Part shown: positions 24,684 to 37,862 of the stretch, in pieces
Numbering within the stretch: position 1 is the first letter of the stretch
Layout of the letters: each line of letters begins with the position of its first letter
Assembly: GCA_023653785.1 (NCBI GenBank)
Contig: JAMKCH010044196.1
Location: forward strand, 1 to 64,000
Length of the DNA: 64,000 nucleotides
Direction: 5' to 3'
Source of the DNA: Ophioderma brevispina
Taxonomy: Eukaryota; Echinodermata; Ophiuroidea; Amphilepidida; Ophiodermatidae
The notes under the pieces: generated by a model
Seen by the model: only the letters and a program-made list of their open reading frames with translations
The model's database searches: none
Told to the model about the DNA's origin: nothing
Translations under genes and position numbers: made by a program

Positions 24684-24877
24684 GGCCACCAAAACTCCAA
24701 GGTTTTGAAACCTCCGGAGGTGAAAATTTAAATCCAATTATTTTGACTTCACTCAAGTTTGTCCACATGATGGCAGAAGAAACTTTGACATCATCCTTGA
24801 CCCTCTCTTCTGGATCTCCTATCGGAGTTCGGACCGGAAGTCATCATACGGGAAGGCAGTGGCCCTTCTGCTCATGA
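24566..24877 (+). other. Weak ORF shared with block Q', function unknown
   Basis: A 103-codon frame runs here. Its second half (KLQGFET, VHMMAE, SHHTG) has a counterpart in the 128-codon frame at 36280-36666. Its conservation between two copies otherwise full of indels is slightly suggestive. There is no recognisable domain, no matching start and no splice evidence, and it begins inside repeat R. I do not call it a gene. Confidence 0.15.
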
Positions 24878-26106
24878 TATTCAAAACACAGGAATTTGTA
24901 ACAAGATGACCTTGAGAGTTCACCCCTGCTCCTATCCCCTGAAGTTGTTCACATGGCCGAAAACACCCAAAACGCTCAGAGTGGTATAGGAGTTAGTTTG
25001 GCTGTCTATCCCCCAAGTTCTCTTTAGGGGGATAAAACCCAGCTTTTGACGACCCTTTCGATACACTTCAGAGTTTAAAACTCCAAATGCATTTTTCCCA
25101 CATGTCAAAATGATGATCAACACTCAGAGTTTGAAAAAAACTCTGGAGTTTCAGCCCTCCGTTGGATGGACCCAGTTGATTAAAACTTGTGAGTGGGTTG
25201 ATGTTTGTGATATTAATAGTTTGACTAGAAATGTGACCACGGATACCATCAATCTTTATGTCTCATTTCGCTTAGTTTGACAAGTTGGTATGCCACTGCT
25301 GAATGCGTAATCAAAACAAGCAATCATATGATCATATCATCATAATGAAGCTATTGGTTTTGTGTCATATGTATAGTAGATTCAACCAATTGTGTCACCT
25401 CTAGTACTGTCCCTAAGTATGGACATTGAACGAGAGGGCATGTGCAGGCCAGTGGGTGTCGAAATTAAAAAATTTACGCTAATCTATTGAAAACGAAGTC
25501 CGCAAGCAGAGAAAACATAATTTATGTTTTAATGAAAGCATTCAAGTCAATGCATTTATACATTTTAATCTCCAAAACATTCAAACTGATGTATTTGCTT
25601 CACTGGTATTCAATGTAACCGGTGAGTTGGTTGGAGTTGAATGTTACGGACCTTTTGAGCGCCTGTGTTTTAGATCCGACGAAGGACAACTAGTCTTGCA
25701 CTCTTATGTAAACATGAAAAGCCCGAGTATTAACTCGTTAATGAAATAGGTGAACGGGCCATATATCAGATTTGAAAGGAGCAGATTCTGCCCACCTATC
25801 CCAACAAATCGACGAGGGTCTGATATTATTCTACTATAATCTTAGTTGAAATGAGAAAAGGGCTGGATACCATTATTTTCGTAAATATTATCTTTATTAT
25901 CAGTATTTTAGTTACTGTTATCGTTATTGTCACTTGTTTAGTTAATTATCTTTGTTCATTATTTTGCTTGTGGAAATCTTGGAAACCAGCAACCGAAGAC
26001 CAAAACAATCAGTGTCTTTATTTTAAAACCCAGAGTAGTTTTACTCAGTCTCTGCTTTGGACTGGGTCAAATGATACATTGTGTGGAATAAACCTGCTTG
26101 TAATAA

Positions 26107-27375
26107 ACTGCTTGATATTCTGCGAATAAGATTTCTATTCACATTTGACTGTCAATGTGAGTTATAAACAGGTTGCAATATCAATATGAATAGTTCTTGA
26201 CCAATTCTAATGCATTGGTACATTGAGAATTTATTTTGTATGCTCATGACTATATACCAGCTTTTTAAGCCTATTAAAGGTTTTTAACACAATATTCTAA
26301 ACATTTTAAAAGAAGATCAATTTCTAGTAAAACTGATGCAAAGTTAACATGGAAAGTTGTACTTGATAGGTCATCCGATAGATAAGGAAATAAACTAAGA
26401 GATCAAAGAAGTCTCAAAGTGTCACTTTAAAATTTCACAGACAGATGGACATAAACCCAACATCTGCACACATGGAGACAGTGCAATACCACGATTTTGT
26501 TGTCTTAACAATTAAAAATCGGGACGACTTTAAGGTAATGGTCTACCTAGTAGTTACTCTGTTGGAGTCTTTAGATATTATGCCTATAAAAAGCTGCTAA
26601 ATTTTATCTTTCTGCTGCTTTTTATTTCACAAAAATTGGAGCAGCGGTTCCAAAGTTATGGTCAATCAAAGGCGGAAATCCAACGCAATTCTTGTAAATT
26701 AATTTTTTTAAATCCTATGTATTTTATTGTTTTTCAAGCGGCTATTTTTAAAATTTTATTTAGTAAAAAAATAATAACTTAAAAAATAAAGCAGATGTTT
26801 CCAAGCAAATACCACCAAAAATTGGGGAAATTAAAATTTTAATCTTAAATACAGTTTTTAGAATGTTGACCCTGTACCTAATTTGCATAATAATTAAAAC
26901 AGTGTTTCTAGATTTCAAATGCTGTTTTCTCAAAATGGCCATTTCAAATTATCCCGGTATCATATCTCAAAAACGGAAGCATGTATGAAGCTGTAATTTG
27001 GAATGAAAATAGTCCTATACATGCATTTAGGGATAACATAGCCTTTTTTTATTTTTTTTATTATATTGAAAATTACAACCATTTTTCAGTTAAAGGCAAT
27101 TCCTGTCACAAACATCAAGATTCAATTCCATTAGAAAAAATCTCAATACGGCGGTCCGAAAGTGTGTAGTCTGTGTCCAGTCTTGCGAAAGATATTATCT
27201 AATTGGGTACGCTGTGCGATAGATTAACGTTATCATTCCGTCATAGAGATGTGTGTAAATGAAACTAAATCTCAAATATCTCCGAAAACGGAGGGTCTAT
27301 GGAAGTTTTGGCATCAGAGGTCCGTTACTATGTTTTGTGTTAAATATGTATCGTAATTGGGTCTGACCTTATAAC
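26107..27375. other. 1.27-kb segment present only in unit 2
   Basis: Unit 1 passes directly from 'aacctgattgtaattact' to 'agcgagaaaattg' (about 6045-6050), while unit 2 has 1.27 kb between these points. No terminal inverted repeats or target duplication are clear, so either an insertion here or a deletion in unit 1 would explain it. No gene is seen. Confidence 0.5.
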
Positions 27376-28374
27376 CTAGCGAGAAAATTGACGTTTTGCG
27401 GGTACGTCGGGTGCCTCAGCAAATATGAAAAGTTAACATGCCACTCTACGGGCTAATCCATTTTTCCCACAATGCCTTTCGGTAGATTCCAGCTTTGAGA
27501 ATTTTCAAACGCTAACGCCAACTTTTTTTTTTTCAACTTTTAGAACAGGATTACTATTTCCGGACCGCCGTAAGGTCTCCGTATTTGTTCATGCCATTTG
27601 TGTCCCTTTATAGTAATAACCCATCATAGTCCTTTACCATACCCAATTAACCCTCAAGAAGTGCAATTCAACTTATATTTTGTATCAATTGAAACCCTTG
27701 CTAAAGGACACCTCCGCCCAAAAGTAACCATCTTCCACACATATTGCCACTGTTCCTATGTTAAATACCAATTATATTTTTAATGTACAGCAAACCCACA
27801 GCTAAAATGGTCAACCGCGTTTTTTTTTTGTTACACTCTTATAATAAGAAAAATTTTCTTTTGCACAACAAGTTATTGTCAACTGTGTACTTCTTCATGT
27901 ACCTCGTCGTCACCCATCAATGCCACTAACACGATGATTGTCTTTTTTACGACTATTGTTTAAAATGATGCCGCAGGATGTTTGGTTATAATAACATGAC
28001 AAGGGGGGCTGGGCAAGGAACTTCAAGCAATCATATGAATCTCTTGTGGGTTGAAAGTTGTTCCTCACTACTAGTTAGTGGACATCTGCTGGCCTTTCTC
28101 AAGTAGCTGACCTCTGTTTTTCACCCCTTGGTGCTTAGTCAGAGGGTGTTTTAGTCCATCAACAATTCCCCAGTTTTGGGAAACTTTAGTCATTAAGGTC
28201 ATGTGATCCCACAAAAGTCCTTTTCTTAACACATTCAAACCCTGACTTTAACGCTCGTTTTAGCCCAAAAAGTGTCATTACTTAGGGAATTTTTTGGCAA
28301 TGATCAGAACTGTCTTGTGTAATTTAACTTTGGAAAACTTTTTATCCATTAGTCTGACATGTGTTTATAGTACA

Positions 28375-28825
28375 GTAATATCCAATTTGTGCTTAAAAAG
28401 GAAATTGTAATACCCGTGGATTCTCCCATCAATGACATATGTATCAGAAACATGGACCGCTACATTAAATGGAAAGAAAGTTAGCAGCCGCCCAACATAA
28501 CATGAAAGAAGTTTAGGCTTACCTAACATACAAAGATCACAAAACTAATAAATGGATGAGGGAACAGACAAAGGTATTCGTGGACATAATGGAGTAATCA
28601 AACATCGTAAATGGATATGGGCTGGCCATATCCCTAGAATGGGAGATGAAAGATGGAGCACACTGACCTTGGACACCACTGTGGAAAAAGGAAAGAAGGG
28701 TAGGCAAAGAAAGAGATGGAGAGATAAAATACAACATTCTGGAATGAAACTAATTGGTACAAATATGTAAGGGAGAGAGAGAACTGGAGACATCATACTG
28801 CAGGCCTTCATCCGCAGGGGATTGA
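28375..28825 (+). pseudogene. 3' end of a non-LTR (RTE-like) retrotransposon reverse transcriptase ORF, second copy
   Basis: A 72-codon open stretch (28552-28770) shows KWIWAGHIPRM followed by GRQRKRWRD, the WAGH...RW.D signature seen at the carboxyl end of many RTE-like LINE polyproteins. It is the tandem-duplication partner of 7083-7545. The frame ends early at 'aatatgtaag', and the catalytic domains are missing. It is a dead, 5'-truncated copy. Confidence 0.65.
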
Positions 28826-29293
28826 AAATGGCTTGAAGCATAGAATAGCAACATTGCACTGCATTATGGGAATTGATTCAAAACACCCTCTGGTGCGTAG
28901 TCTTCCACACAATGCAAACCCTCCAGCACTGATGCCAGAAAATACACCCAGTCCTGTGTGATGGCAATTCATAATCAAATGACACCACGTAGGCACAGAA
29001 TCGCTTATCGAGCCAGCGACGCTGGTAGCTCGCCATCTCCAGCTTTGTTCTGGCACCAGAGGTTTCCTGTTCGAATCCGCCCTGAACCACAACTTTGAAT
29101 GAGGATTGGCTGCCTTCGTCTGCATTTTGGGTTATGTTTTCCGCATTTGGGTTTTTCATAATGATGTATTAAACTATTGGTAACGGAATGGTTATTTAAA
29201 AAAACTTTTTTTGTTTATACAGGATATTTTGCAAATTCATTTCGTTTGAAATTTTTGCAAGTGTTTTTTTCCCAGATCTTTACAAGACTAATT

Positions 29294-29562
29294 GTCGTGG
29301 CAGCACCATACTTCTTTTTCGGGGACAAAGGGAATTTTTTTGGGGGGGGGGGCAAAGTAAAATGTTGGGAGAAAATATCAAAATTCTAAGATTTTTACAC
29401 CAATTTGGCTCAAAATCAGTGATTTTTACCAAAATTTGTGGTTTGGGGGCTCCAAATTGCCTGATTTTGCTACAAAATCCATCATTTTTCTCTGGCAGGT
29501 GAGGAAAGCTGGGGGAAAGAAAAATTAGGGGCATTACCCCCTCCCCCTCGGTGCCGCCACTG
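29294..29562. mobile_element. hAT-like MITE, copy in unit 2
   Basis: This is the partner of 8003-8288. Ends GTGGCAGCACCA and GGTGCCGCCACT are complementary, and the flanks GACTAATT and GACTATAATT are the decayed target duplication. The interior G run is about 29341-29352. Confidence 0.6.
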
Positions 29563-29973
29563 ACTATAATTGAACTCCTATTACATTAAATATATTTTTT
29601 GGTGTGTCTTTTCATTGGCGTTTCCATGTTGATTAGCAAAATAAACCACCATGAAAATATCCTATTAATACAATTTTTGACAGAGCGGACACAATGTATA
29701 ATGAAATGGCCAACACATTTGAAAGTTTGTTGGTCATATTCTTTCAGACGTTATGTTCTGTCTCCCAGCTTTTTTTGGAAGACCCCCCCAAACTAAGGTA
29801 CTAAAGTTCTTTCCAACCCGTTGAAACTTTGTACAATTTAGAACCCATAAAGACTCAAAAATTGCTTATTTTGACAAAGGTTTGCTAATTTTTGATTGCT
29901 TAATAAAGTTGTATTCCTATTAAGATATGATGACTTATACATTAGCAGCAAATGAACAAAGCCCTTTTCAGAC

Positions 29974-31960
29974 ATAGTGTATAATTAGTCTCATCTGCTT
30001 ACTAGCCATAGAAACAGTGGCAAAATACTACAAAAATCGCCGTTTTTACACTTCCAATCTACAACCACTGAGAACGCCATGATCTGTTTGATTTTTCGAT
30101 GTACGCATGTTAAACCTTTTTTTATTCTTTTTTTATACATATATAACTCACGCTGTTAATTTGTAGTATCTGGGCGATTTTCAGTTTAAAAATCGGACGT
30201 TTTTAGCTTTCCGTGCATACAAACCCGGCAAAATTCATGACTTTGGGGCCCTTCCGGCCAAAAATGCCAATCGCCTTTCCTTAGCCATGGAAATTCGATT
30301 TTTTAGATTTCAATTTTTATCATGGATATGGTATAATATGTCAGACATGGAACATAGCGATTGGTTATTTACTTTTTCGCGATTTTCATTTTCTAAATTA
30401 TACCCATTGAAAGGATACTCTTAGGTATAGCGGGGTCAAATGAAAAGCATAAAAGGATCTACTCTAAGTTAGCGGATAAAACAAAACTCATTAATTGTCC
30501 AGTTTTTAGGCTTACAGATGTTTTTTTATTGAAATACTATCATAAAATATTATTCTATATAACTGTCATCTAATTGCTCTCTTTGGACTTAAACATTTAT
30601 TTTGTAAATATTCTACCTGGTACCTGAAAGCGTTCAAATGTATACACACCCACAGCATGTCATTTTCAGAGAGAAGATTGTGGAGACGGGGATCTATTTG
30701 CAGCATATATGATTTGTACCGATCTTGTTTGTCTTTCATGTTATCGTATTCTTTAATTCGTGTTTTTCCATTCATTAAATTTGTATGACTCTTTCATGGA
30801 TAAAGTGACACCAAACAATTCCATTTCTTCGTCAAAATGTCCCTGTTCATTTATAAAATAAATATATTTAGTTTTTTCAGTATCTCCCATTTGAATTTCT
30901 AGATTCTATCCACCCGGTTTTTAGCTCAACTTAGATCGCCTTTATAGAGTAACATTTGAAGCCGGTAAGAATTTGAGTTTTTAAGCGCATCACATCCGTT
31001 CACTGGGCAACTCAAGCAAAAGATAATCATTCATCTTTAAGTTCAACTTTTTATATACCCACCTACCCTCCCCTCCCCACTTTCCCCCCTCCCCGGTTTT
31101 AAATTTTTTAGTTTGTTATTGTATTTTGTAGTATTCAACATTGACTAGGGGAGGGTGGGGGGGTGAGATTGGACCATAAAAGCGTCTGAACCTGTTTAAC
31201 CGCAGACATAGATTTCATACATGTGGGAAATAAGAACCGACTCATGCAAGTTATATGTAATTGCAGTAGAACTCTCTTTTTAATCCCTAATCTGGATCCA
31301 TTTAACCATAAATTCGTAGATTGTGTGGGAGAGCGTGGCCTAGCGGTTAGTGGAGAGCGTGGCCTAGCGGTAGGGTGCTTGCCTCTTGCGCAAATTTACC
31401 ATCAAAATTCCCGGTTCGAATCCCGGTGGTGTCGTGGGCACTTGCTGGGATTTTTCGGATACTATCCAATTCCCTTGGAAAAAATTGATCTGTATACCAT
31501 CTATTGATTAAACAGAATACCGCTCTCCTCCATGTTCACGTGGAATTGGGCAAATGGATCATGAAAGCATCCCGCCTTCGAGGGGACGTTAAGCCGTCGT
31601 TCCCCGTGACAGAGAGTCAACTGTACATGTACATGCAGTCATTGTCGAATAATAGTAGGGTGTACACCCCTGACTGTTTCCCATCCGCCCCAGCCTCAAA
31701 TGCGGGTCCTGTTTGAGCGTCCGTATACAGATACACGCTGCCCCGATAGCACACGAGCTGAACAAATCCTGAACCCACCACAAACCATTACCTATGACTT
31801 GTGGATACACAAACAAAAACGTAGATATGTTTTGCCTATTAATCTGGAGTACTGTTGTCGACTATACACACACCCCAACACCCACTTACCCTCCACATAA
31901 TATTAATATAGTATGTTAGTGGACAGGAGCAAATGATATTTAAGACAGCAAAACTTTTAC
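29974..31960. repeat. Subrepeat R, copy C (1.5 kb plus a 495-bp SINE)
   Basis: Co-linear with copies A, B and D, with the A-type right flank ('gcgcactgtagtttagagcgaaa'). It is interrupted by the SINE at 31325-31819. Confidence 0.8.
31325..31819 (+). mobile_element. tRNA-derived SINE (495 bp) with duplicated A box and TSD
   Basis: The head has two A-box-like motifs, TGGCCTAGCGGTTAG (31336) and TGGCCTAGCGGTAGG (31360), and one B box GGTTCGAATCC (31413-31423), 53 bases after the second A box. The repeated 'gagagcgtggcctagcggt' is a 24-bp head duplication. A body follows containing 'ggggacgttaagccgtcg', a motif I associate with deuterostome SINEs. It ends in an A-rich 'aaacaaaaa'. Flanks CGTAGATTGT (31315-31324) and CGTAGATATGT (31820-31830) are a target duplication with one indel. 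R copies A, B and D lack it, giving empty sites. Confidence 0.85.
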
Positions 31961-32799
31961 GAGCATGGAGGCAAACCAGGAGGGCGCACTGTAGTTTAGA
32001 GCGAAAGATACTCAACCCAACATTGATTGGTGTGATAGGGAGTGGTGCATGGATAGCGAATGCTCCAAGCCTCCCAAACCAAGTCGACATGATTTCCTAT
32101 ATCGCTTTAAGAGAAATACCAAAATAAGTGGGACAAAAAGAGGCAGTGGTTTTCCAACACATTTCGACCGAGATTATGTCTGCAAAGTGAAAAAAATCAT
32201 CTCATTTTGGACATTTTTCCTCATAACTGTTCTTATTTATGACAGCTTTACATACAACGAATTAACAGATGCCATAAAATTAAACATATTGGGCATATAC
32301 GTCTTTGCATGGAAAATGAAATCGGGCGGTCACTTAGGGAGTGCTCAATAACAATTTACTCGTAGCATATTTGGGCTCAAGTCCGTCCATATAGACCGGA
32401 AAGCCTCTGAATTTAATGGGTGTTATTACTAAATGAAAAAAAATAATAGTAAAGCATAATCAATAAACTTCCCTGATGTACAGAGCATATTTTACACGTG
32501 ATTACTCAATATAAGCAAGAAACCTCCAAAACATTCCTGGCCGCAAACCTTCTGCCTTTGGTAGAGATAAATAGCCTATCGGTAATTTAACATAGTGGAT
32601 TTTCACGTAGAGAGATGATGAGACGACGAGACGACGACGACGAATACAGTGGTTTTTCCTTCCGAGGTACAAATTGTCTTATTTTGTGTTTACCACCTCA
32701 AACTCAATATTCTCATAAGTGTAAATATTCACAATAAATAAACTTAGAAGCACATTACAGAAACAAAGCCCAATTTTAACATGTTACAGAATACGTTTC

Positions 32800-33545
32800 A
32801 ATATAGAGTTACAACATGCTTTAAATATGATACATATAGGGACATGCTGTACCTTTCAAAATGTAAATAACCGAATTCCAAAAGGCAGGAGTTGCTTTTC
32901 GAACCGCGAAACTCCTGCTTGTAAGGCGAGATCTTTGCATCTACGCCAATTCGCTCTTTACAACATAACCGAGATTGATGATTAAAATTGCATCTATAAA
33001 CAGCAAAGCTCTCAAGTTTGACTTAACCTGAAAACATTGCAACAGCCCATTGTTACACGTGAAGTGATTCTTAAATTCACCGATGCCAGAATTTCACCTG
33101 TCCCATGACATCGATAATCTCACGGTAAAATTCTATTTTCAAGAATAAATGAATCTCTAACAAATTTGTTTTTGTTGTTTAATAAAAATCAACGCTATAA
33201 AACCAGGGTTAACACCATAAAAAAATATCATGATTCCTGTTTATCTCTAATTGTTAATATTGGTGGACCGGGGCATATTCATTGAATGATTTCGTGTATG
33301 ATTTGGTTTATCTTCGTAATTCCAGTTGATTTAACATATTTTAGGTTTGAACCGAATAATAGTACGTAAATCGAGTTGGCTTAGAGGCAAGATCTCGCCT
33401 TGCAAGCGCGATGTTCGCGGTTCGACATCAATTCCTGTAATTTTGTATTCTGTCATTTTCTTTTAAAATTTAACCTATGTATCAAGGAAAGAAGCACCTT
33501 AACCCTATATGAAACGTATTTAAAACATGTTAAAATCTGTTTTTT
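32800..33545. repeat. Small inverted-repeat structure in block Q' (partner of 21225-21945)
   Basis: 'ggcaggagttgcttttcgaaccgcg' near 32885 pairs with 'cgcggttcgacatcaattcctg' near 33415. The surrounding sequence mirrors the copy in block Q. A GAC-rich microsatellite lies upstream (32611-32643). Confidence 0.55.
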
Positions 33546-34802
33546 TCTAGTTACGAATCTTCAAGATTTACTTGAAGATAACAAAAACAGGTGTAAACAG
33601 TTGTAACGTTGTAACAAACAACTTGATAGAAACAAAATGGGAACAAAGCTTAATAAAACATTACTTCTGAGAGAAGTGGCTCCAGCTAAACATACTACCT
33701 TTTGCCACAATAATCCTAATCTAACTTACTTGGTTCCCAATTTCAAATAATAATAGAATCTATCTACAAATCCCGATCCTCAAACGTATCAAAATATGAT
33801 ATTGATAATTTATGTACTTTTTGCGAGTTAGAAGAAAATCTTCCCCATCTTTTTTTTTTTATTGCAATCATTTCAAAAATATTTGGACCATATTGGTGGA
33901 TGGATTTACGAAAATGTACCTTTTGAGGTAACTCTTTAATCAAGGCAACACTGTATTTTTTAGGTCTGCATCCCTACAAACAAAATAGGGCTATATGAAT
34001 ATTCTTATAATATGGGTTCAATGGAATATTTACAAATAAGCTTTTGAGAAAAAAATCCTTTCCAATATTCAAGATCAAGCGGGAGTTAAAACAGTATTAC
34101 GAAACAGAAAACTTACCGGTACAAAGTTTAAAATTAAAAATCAACAAAATTTTGAACAACGATGGCTCACACTCAAAGAATTATTTCTGTAATTCCTTAT
34201 TAAATCGCTTCAAAGAAGTTAGTAACTTGCCCCGGTTGTGTGTGGTTTAGGTGTTTGATTTTTTCGTATTTTTAGTTTTGTTTATAGTTTGTAGTAGGGT
34301 AAGAGTTTTAACACTTTGTTATTTAAATTTGGTTCATTGTTAGTGCAAGCTTTTTTCGTTTTATAATATACTAAAATCATAAAAAAAACAGATTTAAAAA
34401 AAAAAACATTCAAACACTCACAAACAAAACTGAAGAATACCCCACAAACTAAGAATTAAGACTATCTTGAATCAAAAGCAACATTTTTTATACTTATATA
34501 TAATTATATAATAATAAATATTTTAGTAACAAAATAATTGGACAAAATCATGGACGCATTAGGAAAACCTTTCTCTTCCTAACGTGTTTAGAAATAATGC
34601 GTAAATCCTACCAACACACACACGTGTGAGATTTGTTATTGCTTTTTGAAGATGATGATGATTATTCATTTATTTGTGTAGACAACACCCTAATCCTATC
34701 ATTCACAAGCGTATGCCTGCACCCCCACCCCACCGATCGCTGACGGCTAAAATAGCGCTCCTTTCGACTCCATAGTCACTAAGTTTGTTTTGAACCCGTG
34801 CC

Positions 34803-36312
34803 ATAGTGTATAACTTAGTCTCACTGCTACCTAGCCGTAGGACAGTGGCAAAATACGACCAAATAGCCGTTTTTTAAACACTTCAATCTACAACCACTTG
34901 AGAACAGAGAGCCCCAGAGCTCTGTTTTGATTTTTAGATTGTAGCATTTTAAAAACCTTTTTTATTATTTTTGTATACGTCTATAACTCAAACCCAAACG
35001 CTGTTAATTTGTAGGGTATCTGTGCGATTCATTTAAAATCGGACGTTTTAAGCTTTCTGCATACCAAAACCATGCAAATTTTCATAATTTGGGCCTTGGC
35101 CGGCCACAAATGCCATCTCCGCCTCTTTCCTTAGGCCTAAATCACAAGATTTTTTTAGATTGTAAGTTTATCATGGATATTGTATAATGGTCAGAACATG
35201 GAACATTCATAGCATTGGTTATTTACTTTCTGCGATTTCAAGTTTTCTAAATTAGACCCAATTTAGAAGGATTTACCTTAGGTATAGCGGGGGGGTCAAT
35301 GAAACGCATTTAAAAGGATCTACTCTCTAAAGTATAGCGGGATAAAACAAAACTCATTAAGTTGCAGTATTAGGCTTACAGATGTTTTTATTAGAAATAC
35401 CTATCATGGAAAATAATTATTATAGATAATACGTCCCTCTTTGTCCTCTGTTGGACTTAAACATTTACTTTTGTAATATTCGCACCTGTTACCTGAAAGC
35501 TTTCTATGCATACAAACCGCAGCATGTCATTTCAGCGAGAAGATTGTGGGGACTTGGATCTCATTGAGCATAATGATGTAACAGTCCTTGTTTGTTCAAT
35601 GTTATCGTATTCTTAATATTCTTGTTTTTTTCATTCATTAAATTTTTGTAATGACTCTTTCATGGCAAAGTGACACCAAACATTCTCGATTCTTCGTCAA
35701 AATGTCCCTGTTCATTTATAAATAAATAACGATTTAGTTTTTTCAGTATCTCCCCATTTGAGTTCTAGATTCTATCCACCCGGTTTTTAGCTCATCATTT
35801 AGATCGCCTTTATAGAGTAAACATTTGAAGCCGTTCAGCAATTTAGATTTTTAAGAGCGCTCCCATCGTGCACTGGCAACTCAACAAAAGAATAATCATG
35901 GATGTCATCCTTTTAAGTTTCAAACTTTTTATATAACCCACCTACCCCCCCACCCCCCAATCAATGTTGGATTATCTCTGATGAAAACCAGATTTGTGCA
36001 GTATTCAACATTGACTAGGGAGGTGGGGGTGATATTGACCAATGAAACGTCTGAAATGTTTAACACTGCGGATATATTTCATACAGTGCAAATAAGAACC
36101 GACTAATGCATTACTGTAATTCTCTCTTTAAATAATCACTAATCTGATCATTAACCATAAAGTTAGTAGAATATGTTTTTGCCTATTAATCTGAAGTACT
36201 ATGTCGACTATACAAACACACACCCCAACAAACCCCACTTACCCTCCACTAATATTATAGAGTATGTTAACAGGAGCAAATGAGATTTAAGACAGAGCAA
36301 ACTTTACGAGAT
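34803..36312. repeat. Subrepeat R, copy D
   Basis: Co-linear with the other three, with the B-type right flank. It has no MITE or SINE. Confidence 0.8.
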
Positions 36313-36666
36313 TGGCCCACAAAACTCCAAGGTTTTGAAACTCCGGAGGTGAAAATTAAATCCAATTATTTTACTTCACTTCACTCCAATTCTGTCCACA
36401 TGATGGCAGAAACTTTGAAAGCATCCTCTGAACCCGCTCTTCTGGATCTCCTATCGAGTTCGGACCGAAGTCATCATACGGGAGAACTGTGGCCTTTCTC
36501 TTGTGATATTCAAACACAGAATTTGGTCAACAAATATGACCTTGAGAGTTCACCCCTGCTCCTCTCATCCCCTGAAGTTGTTCACATGGCACAACACTCC
36601 AAAACGCTCCAAAGTGTTATCGGAGTTTGTTGCTTCACTTCACCCCCAAGTTTTTTTAGGGGATAA
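36280..36666 (+). other. Weak 128-codon ORF, function unknown
   Basis: This is the counterpart of 24566-24877, with shared stretches KLQGFET and VHMMAE. It starts in the tail of R and continues into the B/D flank, a region with many 'aactccgag'-like short repeats. No domain, signal or splice site supports it. It is probably a chance ORF in repeat DNA. Confidence 0.15.
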
Positions 36667-37862
36667 ACCCCGCTAGACCCTCAATAAAATTCAGGAATTT
36701 AAAAAAACTCCAATCTCCACATGGCAAAAGCTGATCACCACTCCGCGTTTTGAACTCGGAGTTTCACAAGTCCTCCGTAATGGATGTGACTAGTGATTTA
36801 AATTACTTGTGAGTTGGGTTGAGATTTGTGATTAATACTTTTGCTAGAATGTGACCCAGTATTACCATCAATCTTTTATTAATCAATTTCGCTTAGTTTG
36901 ACAAGTGTGTTATGCACTGCTGAATTTGCGTTTATCAAAAAATCAATCTAATGATCATATCGATCAAAGAATCTATTTGGTTTTGTAAATATGGGTTTAT
37001 AGTAGATTCAACCCATCGTGTCACCCTCGTACTTTCCTCTCAAGGTATGGACATTGAACGAGGGGCGTGCATTGGGTGGAAATTAAAATTCCACGCTAAT
37101 CTATTGAAACACGAATCCGAAGCAGAGAAAAATAATTTTTGTTTAATGTAAAGCATTCAAGTCAACAGTTTATACATTAACCGCTCCAAAAACTTCAAAC
37201 TAATCGTATTTGCTTCAATGGTATTCAATGTAACCTGTGAGTGAATTACTGACTTTTTGAGCGCCTGTGTTTTTAGATACGAAGGAACACAACTTCAAAG
37301 TCTTGCACTCCTATGTAAACAATGAAAGCCCGATTATTTTAGTAACTTTTTTTCGTTCATGAAATAGGGAATCGGGCACAATATCGATTTTGAAAGAGCC
37401 GAATTCTGCCACCTCTCCACCAAATCGCGATGGGTTTTTAGAAATTGAATATAGTACTGAGAAAGTGGGGTCCTCTCCCTCTGCCTCTTAGTTGAAATGA
37501 AACTGTGCGGATCCATTATGTTAGTTAATGTCTCTTTAATTATCATTATTTTAGTTAATGTTATCTTTATTGTCATTATTTTGTTAATTTATCTTTGTTC
37601 ATTTTGCTTGTGTATCAGGATCTTAGCCTCAACCTTGACAAATTTGTCTCTCCTCATTTGTTTATTTTGGTGATCAAGAAGTGCTGTTTTTAAAAGAAAA
37701 TGTTTAATTTTATATAAAATTCCATCATTCAATTACTTTCAACCCACTTTCTTTTTAATGTGTTATTTTTTCCATGTATAATCAAATCAATTATAAAAGG
37801 TTACAGCTTTTACGGAAAACTAAGAAAACATTTCATCAACAATGCTTCTTTTCTCTCTGTAG

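Larger units (their letters stand above)
5908..25965. repeat. Large tandem duplication, unit 1 (about 10.3 kb plus a 9.8-kb insertion)
   Basis: The unit begins at 'cttgtggaaatcttgg' (5908). The same sequence reappears at 25966, where unit 2 begins. Without the foldback insertion (11136-20944) it comprises block P (5908-11135) and block Q (20945-25965). P matches 27376-32513 and Q matches 32505-37612, in the same order and orientation. Both blocks contain one copy of subrepeat R. The copies are co-linear over kilobases but differ by very frequent short indels, especially in homopolymers. No intact gene is seen in the unit. Confidence 0.85.
25966..37612. repeat. Large tandem duplication, unit 2 (11.6 kb)
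   Basis: This direct copy of unit 1 starts at 'cttgtggaaatcttgg' and ends at 'cattttgcttgtg' (37612). It lacks the 9.8-kb foldback insertion. It has two additions: about 1.27 kb at 26107-27375 and a SINE at 31325-31819. Block P' is 27376-32513 and block Q' is 32505-37612. Confidence 0.85.
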
